From positions 1-36,674 of the forward strand of contig DAHVFH010000110.1 of NCBI GenBank assembly GCA_027317105.1: DNA of 36,674 nt, written 5' to 3'. The translations under genes were made by a program, and so were the position numbers. Below, in pieces: positions 22,465 through 30,847 of this stretch. Numbering within the stretch: position 1 is the stretch's first letter; each line of letters opens with the position of its first letter. A model generated the notes under the pieces. The model saw only the letters and a list, made by a program, of their open reading frames with translations. It made no database searches and was not told the DNA's origin. This stretch comes from Cytophagales bacterium. Lineage in GTDB: Bacteria > Bacteroidota > Bacteroidia > Cytophagales > Cyclobacteriaceae.

Positions 22465-24447
22465 AAAAAAGCTAACCTTAATTTCCTGAAAACTTTTCTT
22501 CTCAATATTCTTCAAACTGGGGCTTCTAAAGAGCAGTCTGAGATTTTCAATCGAAACCTTACGCTAACAAATCTTATTTCGATCCTCCTTTTCCTAGTTA
22601 CGCTTATTCTTGCCCTAGTGCACCTTGCTTATAACATTTATTCCGTATTGGTAATGACAGCAGGCATTCTTTATCTTATTCCGATTCTTTTGAATAAGTT
22701 TGGAAGGACTCTAACAAGCCGATGGCTTACGTGCTCCCTAACGCCACTTTCCATCGTAGCACTTTCCATATTAAACAAAAAATTATTCCCAGAGACTATA
22801 CAACTTTTTCATTACATCGATGTGCGTTTCCTCCTTATTGGTAGTATGGTTATTCCGCTGTTGACCGTGCAAATGAAAGAAAAGGTTTTGATGGCTTCTA
22901 CCGTTTCAATTAGTGCCCTTTTGCTGTTATTTGTGGATCCGCTCTTTAACTTGATGGGAGTCGGTTATTTTGATCTGGTTCACAGCAACCGCCCTTACTA
23001 TTTCACGGTCAATTTTTACAGCATCACCACCTACCTGTTTATGCTGTTTAGTCTGTTGTTTGAAAAAAGGCTAAGCACCAAAGTGCAAGAATCAAATGAA
23101 GTTCTTATCTCCTTTTTGAACAAAGCCAATCGAGACTTAGAGGTGCAAAAACGAGAAGCCGGAGAGCGAAATAATGAAATCGTTGCACAAGCTGAGGAGC
23201 TTATTGCCAATCAAGAACAACTGCTTAAGGCCAAAGCAATAATTGAGAAGCAAAGTGAGAAGCTTCTAATGATCCAGTCTGGATTGCGCACGGAACTCGT
23301 GGAGCGAAACAAGGATCTTAAGTTGGCCAACGAGGAACTGATGATTTCCAACCAAGAATTGCAGCAATTTTCTTATTCCATCTCCCATAATTTACGCGGT
23401 CCTTTAGCCCGATTATTAGGTCTTACCAACCTCATGGAGATAGACTTGAAACCGCTCACTGGCAATCAACTGGATCTGGTAAAACTAGTTTCGCAGGCGG
23501 CCAAAGAATTAGATGAAGTCATTCGCGATCTCGGCAAAATAATCGACATGCGAAATAACGTTTCTCGCATCCGTGAAAAAATTTACTTTCAGGAAGAATG
23601 GAGTATGGTAATGAGGAGCCTTTCCACATTTATTCAGCCAGAAATGATTATTGAAACCGATTTCAGGGAAGCGGCTACCTTGTACACGGTTCGCCCAATT
23701 CTTACGAGTATCTTCTATAACCTAGCCTCCAATGCGATTAAATATCGGTCTCCGCAAAGGGCACTTAAACTCAAAATAAAAACAAAAATAAACGAAGACA
23801 AGTCAGTCCTACTCGAAGTTTCCGATAATGGACTAGGCATGAACCTCGATCAATTTGGAAGAAGCATGTTTGGGTTATACAAACGATTTCACACACATAC
23901 AGACGGCAAAGGATTGGGATTGTACTTGGTGAAACTTCAAATCGAATCATTGGGTGGGACTATTCAAGTGACGAGTGAATTAAATGCCGGAACCACCTTT
24001 TTCGTCCGCTTCAAACCCGTTGAAGTGGAAGGCCAAATCGTATTTAAAAGTGAGTTTGGAGAAGTATTTTATAATGCACGCACCAATTGCCTTGGAATCA
24101 TCTGGAAAAAACAGGTGACCAGTGAAGAATATCGCTTGATCTTTAGCAAGTCAATCGAAATGGTAAGACTTTACCACACTCCTTTTTGGCTTTCAGATTT
24201 AACCAAACAGGGAACAATCCCGGTTGACGATCAAATATGGATGGTCAACACGATTCTTCCAGAAGCCATTCGGCAAGGGCTTCGCAAAATTGCGAACATT
24301 TATCATGCATCGCAACGAAATGAGGAATACAGAAATCGCGTTAAGGAAGTGGTTGTTAAACGGGGTGCCGAAATACAATTCTTCACTGACAGAAAAGTAG
24401 CCGAAGCCTGGATTGATGATACCATCCGACCAGCCCAACCAATATAA
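22444..24447 (+). CDS. Membrane sensor histidine kinase with C-terminal STAS-like domain
   Basis: The 667-residue protein has about six N-terminal membrane segments (residues 40-210). A long coiled coil follows (about 215-312). The dimerisation/phosphoacceptor domain has H315 in SYSISHNLRGPLARLLG. The ATPase domain has its N box in YNLASNAIKYRS, a G1 box in SDNGLGM and a G2 box in GKGLGLYLVK. After the kinase comes a domain of about 130 residues (EVFYNARTNCLGIIWKKQ through the C-terminus) resembling the STAS/SpoIIAA-like proteins common in Bacteroidota. No response regulator is adjacent. The start is uncertain: TTG at 22444 or 22453, since the next ATG would cut the first membrane segment. 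The PAP2 gene follows within 6 bases. Confidence 0.87.
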   Translation: MRYLSQYKKANLNFLKTFLLNILQTGASKEQSEIFNRNLTLTNLISILLFLVTLILALVHLAYNIYSVLVMTAGILYLIPILLNKFGRTLTSRWLTCSLTPLSIVALSILNKKLFPETIQLFHYIDVRFLLIGSMVIPLLTVQMKEKVLMASTVSISALLLLFVDPLFNLMGVGYFDLVHSNRPYYFTVNFYSITTYLFMLFSLLFEKRLSTKVQESNEVLISFLNKANRDLEVQKREAGERNNEIVAQAEELIANQEQLLKAKAIIEKQSEKLLMIQSGLRTELVERNKDLKLANEELMISNQELQQFSYSISHNLRGPLARLLGLTNLMEIDLKPLTGNQLDLVKLVSQAAKELDEVIRDLGKIIDMRNNVSRIREKIYFQEEWSMVMRSLSTFIQPEMIIETDFREAATLYTVRPILTSIFYNLASNAIKYRSPQRALKLKIKTKINEDKSVLLEVSDNGLGMNLDQFGRSMFGLYKRFHTHTDGKGLGLYLVKLQIESLGGTIQVTSELNAGTTFFVRFKPVEVEGQIVFKSEFGEVFYNARTNCLGIIWKKQVTSEEYRLIFSKSIEMVRLYHTPFWLSDLTKQGTIPVDDQIWMVNTILPEAIRQGLRKIANIYHASQRNEEYRNRVKEVVVKRGAEIQFFTDRKVAEAWIDDTIRPAQPI

Positions 24448-24453
24448 ATCTTG

Positions 24454-25035
24454 ATGGAAACATTAATCGACCTTGACAAAAAAATATTCCTTTTTTTAAA
24501 TGGAATGCATAGTCCGATAGTTGACCAGGTCATGTATTACGCATCTGAGACTTTACTTTGGATGCCGCTCTTTTTGTTTCTATTTTTTTTGATCTTTAAA
24601 GATTACAAAAAAAATGGATGGTATATTCTTTTAGGCGCGGCCCTGACAATTCTGCTCGCTGATCAGATTACAACTTCCTTCATGAAACCATTTTTTGCGC
24701 GCCCTCGACCCTCTCATGAACCAACTTTGCAGGGCGTGGTTCATATAGTGAACGGTTATGCGGGTGGCTTGTATGGGTTCGCATCGAGCCATGCCGCCAA
24801 TACTTTTGGCATGGCGCTATTTATCTGGCTTACCTTAAAGCAATACCACGAAAGAACCTCTTTGATATTCTTGTGGGCTGCCCTAATGACCTATACTCGG
24901 ATCTATCTGGGTGTACATTACCCTGGAGATATTCTCGTTGGCGCAGGAGTTGGGCTGTTGGCTGGATGGATAGGTTTTAAAATTTCGAGATGGCTATTAA
25001 ACCGTTTCGGAAACGCACCAGCTACCGAAACTTGA
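24454..25035 (+). CDS. PAP2-family membrane phosphatase
   Basis: The 193-residue protein is a type 2 phosphatidic acid phosphatase. The three phosphatase motifs are seen: K-x6-RP in MKPFFARPRPSHE, the SSH version of PSGH in YGFASSHAANTFG, and SR-x5-H-x3-D as TRIYLGVHYPGD (Thr for Ser). Five or six hydrophobic segments surround them. Members dephosphorylate lipid phosphates or undecaprenyl pyrophosphate on the periplasmic face; which one applies here is not decidable. The ATG at 24454 is chosen over a TTG one codon earlier. It lies 6 bases after the histidine kinase gene and is probably co-transcribed. Confidence 0.92.
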   Translation: METLIDLDKKIFLFLNGMHSPIVDQVMYYASETLLWMPLFLFLFFLIFKDYKKNGWYILLGAALTILLADQITTSFMKPFFARPRPSHEPTLQGVVHIVNGYAGGLYGFASSHAANTFGMALFIWLTLKQYHERTSLIFLWAALMTYTRIYLGVHYPGDILVGAGVGLLAGWIGFKISRWLLNRFGNAPATET

Positions 25036-25130
25036 TTTGTTGTGCAATCGTGTTCACCCACACAAGCGTACATTTTTCCGGAAAGATGGAGGCCGTCTGC
25101 GGCTACCAATTCGCGTTTGAAAAATCCCAC
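25022..25130 (-). pseudogene. Decayed C-terminal end of an SGNH/GDSL hydrolase
   Basis: On the minus strand a frame reads FFKRELVAADGLHLSGKMYA, which contains DGLHLS, the catalytic Asp-x-x-His block near the C-terminus of GDSL hydrolases. A shift of one base near 25066-25072 then gives LVWVNTIAQQIKFR and a TAG at 25022-25024, a good family-like ending. Upstream, the frame meets a stop a few codons before 25130, and no trace of the catalytic Ser domain was found. It is a frameshifted tail of a deleted gene. It overlaps the 3' end of the PAP2 gene by 14 bases. Confidence 0.55.
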
Positions 25131-25244
25131 CAGTCTTGATGTTTAGGTGATGTTAATATCAGTACTTAATACTGGTCAGCAGTTACGTTATTCGCTTTAT
25201 TGAACAGATCAACTTACTGACTTCAGAAAAGATTTGCCTTTCTC

Positions 25245-25277
25245 TTGCTGGTATTATTTATAGACCAGCAATTTTTT
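25245..25277 (+). terminator. Probable rho-independent terminator downstream of the kinase-PAP2 unit
   Basis: TTGCTGGT (25245-25252) pairs perfectly with ACCAGCAA (25264-25271) across an 11-base loop, followed by six T's. It is about 210 bases beyond the PAP2 stop on the same strand. Confidence 0.65.
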
Positions 25278-25307
25278 AGATACTAAGAGCCCCTCAAAAA
25301 TGTAATT

Positions 25308-25387
25308 GTCATTGGTAACGAAGTGAAGCAATCCCCAATTCGGAGCTTGAACAGCAGATTGTTCGGTTGTTCCACCCTTACAATGAC
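25308..25387. repeat. Palindromic intergenic repeat with GTCATTG ends
   Basis: The element is about 80 bases and starts with GTCATTGGTAACGAAG. It ends with CAATGAC, so its termini are inverted repeats (GTCATTG at both ends). CAATC/GATTG motifs repeat within it. The GTCATT ends resemble those of the 122-base elements at 10624 and 29186, but the interior differs. Confidence 0.5.
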
Positions 25388-25597
25388 GTTTTTCTACTTT
25401 GAAATTGACTAAATGGCCTTTCCAGAATCAAATTGATTATAATACTCTAATAATTTGGGCAAGAAAGAACAGGAAATGGTAGTGGTCACCAATATGGGTG
25501 TGCCCACGGGCCGCAGGCTGCCTCATGCCCTTCGAAAGTGGCATCAGCAAAAATATAGTACTTGGAGGAGAATGGTTTTTAATATTCTATTATCTAT
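25388..25597. other. Non-coding leader region with possible insertion-sequence relic
   Basis: No gene is supported here. A frame continuous with the next gene runs from 25455 but has no signal-peptide logic and includes GTAGTGGTCAC (25479-25489), the complement of 6850-6860. It is better read as leftover intergenic or mobile DNA in front of the true start at 25632. Confidence 0.35.
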
Positions 25598-25605
25598 TAG
25601 TTTTG
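25598..25605 (+). promoter_or_regulatory. Putative -7 element of the FG-GAP/ASPIC lipoprotein gene
   Basis: TAGTTTTG matches TAnnTTTG exactly, 26 bases before the ATG at 25632. It supports that start over the longer frame beginning at 25455. The -33 region is T-rich but has no exact TTG. Confidence 0.5.
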
Positions 25606-25631
25606 TGTTTCACTCTGTCTATTTTGAATCA

Positions 25632-28600
25632 ATGAAAAAAATCGCTCCATTCGTTTTAATTATCGTTACCCTGTTAATCTGGTCATGCAGTTCCAAACCT
25701 AAAACCCTTTTCCAACTAATTCCCGCTGATCAATCGGGAATTTCATTTGAAAATATAATCGTTGAAACGGATAGCTTCAATATCCTCACTTATGAATATA
25801 TCTATAATGGCGGAGGAGTCGGTGTAGGTGATTTTAACAATGACGGCCTTCAGGATTTATTTTTCTGCGGCAACATGGTGCCTAACCAGTTATACCTAAA
25901 CCAGGGAGGCTTAAAATTTAAAGATGTAACCGAAAAAGCAAGCGTCAATGTCTCCGGTAAATGGAATTCAGGTGTTGCTGTGGTGGACATTAACAATGAT
26001 GGATGGATGGACATCTATGTTGCGGCTACGCTTAGAAAAGATTCGGCTTCGAGACGCAACATGCTCTTCATCAACAAGGGCTTGAATGCGGAAGGCATTC
26101 CTGTCTTCGAAGATCAAGCAGCCGCCTATAAGGTTGGCTATGGCGGTTATAGCGTGATGAGTGCTTTTTTGGATTATGATCGCGATGGCGATTTGGATTT
26201 ATATATTCTCACCAATGTAAAGATCAACAACAAACCCACCACCTATCGCGAAAAAATTATGGACGGGTCTTCGCCTAACAATGATAAACTATATAGGAAT
26301 AACGGTGACGGCACTTTTTCTGACGTAACCCAGATGGCCGGAATTAAGGAAGAAGGCTTTGGCCTTGGGCTAGCGATCTCTGATTTTAATAAAGATGGTT
26401 GGCCGGACATCTACGTTTCGAATGATTATCTCTCCAACGATATTTTGTACCTCAATCACCGCGATGGCACATTCGTAAACGAAACGGAAAGATTTTTGCC
26501 TCATCAAAGTCAATTTTCGATGGGCAATGATGCAGCCGATTTTAACAACGATGTTTTACCCGATGTGATCACGTTGGATATGCTTCCGGAAAATAATTTC
26601 AGGAAGAAAACCACAATTAATAACAAAAGTTATCAAACCTATATCAACAACGATCGGTTTCATTATCAATATCAATATGTCCGCAATATGCTTCAGGCAA
26701 ACAACGGATTGGATAAAGGGATTCATTTCAGCGACATTGGTCAGATGGCGGGTATTTATCAGACCGAATGGAGTTGGTCTCCACTGCTGGCCGACTTTGA
26801 CAACGATGGATGGAAAGACCTCTTGATCACGAATGGATTTCCAAAAGATGTAACCGACAAGGATTTTGCGAATTATCGAAATGAGGTAGGGAGAATTGCC
26901 ACCACACGAATGTTGCTGGACTCAATACCTATTGTGAAGATCCCGCATTTTGGATTTAAAAATAATAAAGACTTGACGTTCTCAGATGTAAGCGAAGAAT
27001 GGGGTTTAAATGTGGCTTCCTTCTCCAATGCAGCCGCCTTCGCGGATTTTGATAACGATGGTGATTTGGATTATGTAGTAAGTAATATCAACGATCCAGT
27101 TTTTTTGTTTGAGAATCGGCTCAATAATGAAGAAGGTAAAGTGGAAAAATTTTCCTATTTGAATATTAAATTTAAGGGAAGCCCGAACAACCGGAATGGC
27201 ATCGGAGCACAGGTAACGTTATCAGCTAACGGAAACCTGCAATACATAGAGAATACGGTTTATCGCGGTTTTCTTTCTTCCGTAGAAAATAATCTTCACT
27301 TTGGTTTAGGAGCTACTAAAAAAATTGATTCCCTTTTAGTAGAATGGCCTGACGGAAAAACACAAGTGATCAAAGTGCCAACTTTAAATCAGTTGTTAGC
27401 GGTTGATTATGAAAAGGCTGAACCAAAGTCAATTCAATGGCAAGTACCGCGCATTAGTAAGCCACTCTTTACAGAATTGAAAAACAAAAATTCAATTCCC
27501 TTTAAACATACCGAGGCCGACTTGATTGATTTTAACCATCAACGAACGATTCCCCATAAACTTTCTCAAAATGGCCCGGGTATTGCCGTAGGCGATGTCG
27601 ATAAGGACGGGTTTGAAGATGTCGTTATAGGCGCATCGGCTGCTCATCCAACCCTACTCGTTAAACAAAAGAACGATGGCACTTTTAACTCCCCTACCCC
27701 CATTGGATCTTTTGTAAAACCGCAAGAGGATACAGGCTTGCTATTATTTGATTCCGATGGCGATGGCGATCTTGATTTATTGGAAGTGAGCGGGGGCGCC
27801 ATTTTCAATCCTGCACCAGAATGCTATTTGATACGGATGTATTTGAATGATGGAAAAGGAAGCTATGCATTAAGTAAAGCATCGTTGCCGAAAATAGAAA
27901 CGATTGGTTCTTGTGCGCGTGCGGCAGATTTTGATGGCGATGGCGACCTTGATCTTTTTATCGGTGGCAGAGTTTCAACTACGGGCTATCCGTTGCCAGG
28001 GAAAAGCATGATTTTGAAAAATGACCATGGCGTATTTACAGACGTGACAGAATCTGTGGCAAAGGGGCTCGCTAATATAGGAATGGTGACCGATGCACTT
28101 TGGACTGATGTTGACAACGATGGAAAAGTTGATCTGATGGTGGTAGGCGAATTCATGGCAATCACCTGCTATAAAAACTCAGGAAAGGATTTTGAGAAGC
28201 TTGAAAAAACTGGAATTGAAAATGAGAAAGGCTGGTGGAATAGTATTGTTGGTGGAGACTTTGATGCCGATGGAGATACGGATTATATCGTAGGAAACCT
28301 TGGACTGAACAACAGCTATCAGGTCAACGATGAATGTCCGCTTACAGTTTTTGCCAAAGACTTTGACGGCAATGGGAGTATCGATCCAATCCTTGCCTGT
28401 TATATGAAAACCTCGATGAAAGATCCAGAAAAGAAATTGTTTCCTGTTCATTTCTGGGATGAACTCAACACACAAAGCCCGCTATTCAGAAGAAAATTTC
28501 AGAAGTTTAGGGATTACGGAAAAGCGAGCATAGATGAATTGCTCACACCCGAGGAAAAGAAAGGTGCGTTGGTAATGCAAGCGAATAATTTAAAAACGGC

Positions 28601-29165
28601 TTTCTTGGAGAACCTTGGCCATGGAAAGTTTAAACTAAAGTCTTTGCCCGCGCTTGTTCAGGTTGCTCCTGTCAATGGCATGGTGGTTAGCGATTTTAAT
28701 GCCGATGGAAATTTAGATGTAGCGATGGTGGGAAATAATTTCTCCAACGAAGTTTTTGTTGGCCGGTATGATGCCTTCACGGGCTTAGTACTTTTAGGAA
28801 ATGGCAAAGGTGAATTTCAGGTTTTAAAAGCCTCTGAAAGCGATTTTTATGTGCCCGGAGATGCGAAGGGATTAGCCTCCATTATTGTAGGTGGCAAGCA
28901 AGCTTTATTCGCCACACAAAACCGTGACAGTTTAAAATGTTTCATCACGAAAGGCAATTCAGTTGAAAAATACTTTACACCAGCGCCACTCGATTTTTTC
29001 GGTGAGCTTGATCTGGGCAATAACCGAAAGCAGAAGATAGAGTTTTACTACGGGTCAGGTTATTTGTCACAATCCTCACGCAAGACTTTATTGGGAAAAT
29101 CACCCAAAGGGTTGAAAGTGTATGATTATTCAGGGAAAGATAGGGCGATTAAGTTCGTTGAGTGA
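25632..29165 (+). CDS. Large lipoprotein with FG-GAP/VCBS repeats and an ASPIC/UnbV domain
   Basis: The 1177-residue protein starts with a lipoprotein signal, MKKIAPFVLIIVTLLIWSCS. Two long arrays of FG-GAP/VCBS beta-propeller repeats carry Ca-binding DxDxDG-type loops, for example GDFNNDGLQDL, DYDRDGDLDLY and DFDGDGDLDLFIGG. Between them, at about residues 515-580, lies an ASPIC/UnbV domain (NRNGIGAQVTLS to LVEWPDGKTQ). Such proteins are abundant at the Bacteroidota cell surface and are thought to bind proteins or glycans; many are only loosely annotated. A longer in-frame start at 25455 is rejected because it adds 59 residues before the signal peptide. The convergent neighbour also carries FG-GAP repeats. 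Confidence 0.9.
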   Translation: MKKIAPFVLIIVTLLIWSCSSKPKTLFQLIPADQSGISFENIIVETDSFNILTYEYIYNGGGVGVGDFNNDGLQDLFFCGNMVPNQLYLNQGGLKFKDVTEKASVNVSGKWNSGVAVVDINNDGWMDIYVAATLRKDSASRRNMLFINKGLNAEGIPVFEDQAAAYKVGYGGYSVMSAFLDYDRDGDLDLYILTNVKINNKPTTYREKIMDGSSPNNDKLYRNNGDGTFSDVTQMAGIKEEGFGLGLAISDFNKDGWPDIYVSNDYLSNDILYLNHRDGTFVNETERFLPHQSQFSMGNDAADFNNDVLPDVITLDMLPENNFRKKTTINNKSYQTYINNDRFHYQYQYVRNMLQANNGLDKGIHFSDIGQMAGIYQTEWSWSPLLADFDNDGWKDLLITNGFPKDVTDKDFANYRNEVGRIATTRMLLDSIPIVKIPHFGFKNNKDLTFSDVSEEWGLNVASFSNAAAFADFDNDGDLDYVVSNINDPVFLFENRLNNEEGKVEKFSYLNIKFKGSPNNRNGIGAQVTLSANGNLQYIENTVYRGFLSSVENNLHFGLGATKKIDSLLVEWPDGKTQVIKVPTLNQLLAVDYEKAEPKSIQWQVPRISKPLFTELKNKNSIPFKHTEADLIDFNHQRTIPHKLSQNGPGIAVGDVDKDGFEDVVIGASAAHPTLLVKQKNDGTFNSPTPIGSFVKPQEDTGLLLFDSDGDGDLDLLEVSGGAIFNPAPECYLIRMYLNDGKGSYALSKASLPKIETIGSCARAADFDGDGDLDLFIGGRVSTTGYPLPGKSMILKNDHGVFTDVTESVAKGLANIGMVTDALWTDVDNDGKVDLMVVGEFMAITCYKNSGKDFEKLEKTGIENEKGWWNSIVGGDFDADGDTDYIVGNLGLNNSYQVNDECPLTVFAKDFDGNGSIDPILACYMKTSMKDPEKKLFPVHFWDELNTQSPLFRRKFQKFRDYGKASIDELLTPEEKKGALVMQANNLKTAFLENLGHGKFKLKSLPALVQVAPVNGMVVSDFNADGNLDVAMVGNNFSNEVFVGRYDAFTGLVLLGNGKGEFQVLKASESDFYVPGDAKGLASIIVGGKQALFATQNRDSLKCFITKGNSVEKYFTPAPLDFFGELDLGNNRKQKIEFYYGSGYLSQSSRKTLLGKSPKGLKVYDYSGKDRAIKFVE

Positions 29166-29185
29166 AGTAGCTTCCATCAAATGGA

Positions 29186-29308
29186 GTCATTCCGGCTGTG
29201 AGGCCTCCGAATGCCGGAATCCCGTTGGCGGTACTCCTTACTGCGGGATGCTGAAAGTAATTGGAGTTTAGACAGAATCAAAATAACGAGCCCCACGTTA
29301 AGCATGAC
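29186..29308. repeat. Palindromic intergenic repeat, copy 2
   Basis: This element of about 123 bases begins GTCATTCCGGCTG and ends GCATGAC (complement GTCATGC). It shares the layout and much of the first half of the copy at 10624-10745, including GTCATTCCGGCTG, the following CGAATGC, AATCCCGTTG/CATCCCGTTG and CGGGATGC. As with copy 1, it lies in the short gap between two convergent genes, starting 21 bases after a stop codon. Confidence 0.75.
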
Positions 29309-29313
29309 AGCGT

Positions 29314-30783
29314 TCAACGTAATTTATTTTTGAGTACGAGCAAGGATGTGGGGTGCGCTATCCATTTGGATGATCCTTCATAACCCTCTGGCTTAAAGTC
29401 AAGGGCGCCTAATAAAATGTCCAGATCTCCATCTTTGTCGATGTCAGCAGCATCCATCACAAGCCATCGGCCTGATGTACTTTCTGGGGTGACAAAAGGG
29501 AGATACTTGCCATCACGGTTCTCAAAATAGATAAAGCTTTGCTCCGGATTCTTATTGAAATCCGGAAAGAAAGAAATGGCTGCGATGTCCAAGTCACCAT
29601 CCTGATCAAAGTCGCGGGCCACTGCCCAAGAGGCTCCATACATCGGATAAAACCAAGATTCTTTAAATTGCTGATGTCCGTCATTTAGAAAGATTCGTAC
29701 CCCATGATAGGGTTTTAAGATCATTGAAAAATCGGAGTTGTCGCCATTGGTATACAGTATGTCAAAAAAACCATCTTTGTTGAAGTCGGCAATTTCAAAA
29801 TAGCTGGAACCATACACCGCAGGAAATCGCAATAAAGTTACAGGACTGAAATCAAAATTCCCTTTGTTTACGTACAAGTTGATGCGTTCATCTCCTTGCG
29901 TCATCAGAGCGATGATGTCTTTTTTTCCATCGCCATTACAATCCCGTAAAATTATTTTCCTCGCTCCCGGAGAAGGTTCAATGGTGTGGGCATTGAATTT
30001 TCCATTGCCAAGGTTTTCGAAAAGCTCCAGTTTGCCAGTATAATTCCCAAACTCACAGATTAAATAGTCGTCCAAATGATCTCCGTTCAGATCCGCCTTT
30101 TCAAAGTAAACGGGTCGTTTTAAGGAATCAATAATCGTTTTTGTGTTTCGCGTCTCCAAGGTAAGGTCAACCAATTTCCCATTAGTATTATCGTTTGGAT
30201 CCATCATTCCCATCTCCAGGCACAATAAATTAGTTCCAAGAGAATGCGAAGCGGATGGTGGACTATCAAGTAGATACTTTTCTTTAATTGAAAAATCAGA
30301 ATTCAGTAAAAGTAAGGATCGATCGCGACCGCCCACATAAATCGTTCCGCTCGAATCAGCATTTAGCATGGAGATGAGCGGCAATCTTTTGGTTAATTCA
30401 ATTTGATTGACCTCAAATTGAATTAATGGTGAGGGGAGAATCTTGTCCGGTCTTTTCAGTGAGTCGGGTGCAGCCGATAAAAAATAGTTAGTAATCAATT
30501 CAAAATCAGTTTTACTCAAAAGGGGCTGACTTGGAATCGTAATTAAGGCGGATGTCAGATCATCAAATGTTTTTTTAGCAGTTGCTGAGCTAGACAGCCC
30601 CATCCGAAATGCCATTTCAGGAAGGATCGATTTTTCCCAAGTACTTTTGTCCAGCAATTCGGGTGAGGTGAATTGATGACAGCCAGCACAGTATATTTTT
30701 GCTAATTGCTCTCCTTTTTCTACATCACTCTTGCAGCCTACCAAAAAGGCAATGCCCAAGCATACTATTAGTCTATTCCTCAT
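29314..30783 (-). CDS. Cytochrome-c lipoprotein with FG-GAP repeats
   Basis: The 489-residue protein has a lipoprotein signal (MRNRLIVCLGIAFLVGCKSD, lipidated Cys17) and, just after it, a single heme-c site CAGCH at residues 32-36 in IYCAGCHQF. The rest is an FG-GAP/VCBS propeller with DxDxDG-like loops such as DCNGDGKKDIIAL, DFNKDGFFDILY, DFDQDGDLDIAAI and DIDKDGDLDILLGAL. It would sit on the periplasmic or outer face of the envelope. Joining a heme site to a propeller suggests electron transfer linked to binding or sensing, but no electron partner is nearby. The ATG at 30783 is preferred to an in-frame TTG at 30804. It is convergent with the ASPIC lipoprotein across the repeat at 29186. Confidence 0.85.
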   Translation of the reverse strand: MRNRLIVCLGIAFLVGCKSDVEKGEQLAKIYCAGCHQFTSPELLDKSTWEKSILPEMAFRMGLSSSATAKKTFDDLTSALITIPSQPLLSKTDFELITNYFLSAAPDSLKRPDKILPSPLIQFEVNQIELTKRLPLISMLNADSSGTIYVGGRDRSLLLLNSDFSIKEKYLLDSPPSASHSLGTNLLCLEMGMMDPNDNTNGKLVDLTLETRNTKTIIDSLKRPVYFEKADLNGDHLDDYLICEFGNYTGKLELFENLGNGKFNAHTIEPSPGARKIILRDCNGDGKKDIIALMTQGDERINLYVNKGNFDFSPVTLLRFPAVYGSSYFEIADFNKDGFFDILYTNGDNSDFSMILKPYHGVRIFLNDGHQQFKESWFYPMYGASWAVARDFDQDGDLDIAAISFFPDFNKNPEQSFIYFENRDGKYLPFVTPESTSGRWLVMDAADIDKDGDLDILLGALDFKPEGYEGSSKWIAHPTSLLVLKNKLR

Positions 30784-30847
30784 TCCATTAGTTTCATTTT
30801 TCAATTTAACTCAATTCCACAATAAATTACCAATCGAAAATAACGGG

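Noticed and set aside
25245..25277. Hairpin considered as an operator
   Set aside because: A perfect stem followed by six T's on the plus strand fits an intrinsic terminator better.
25455..25631. N-terminal extension of the ASPIC lipoprotein
   Set aside because: The extension precedes an intact lipoprotein signal at 25632 and overlaps a TAnnTTTG promoter box and possible mobile DNA.
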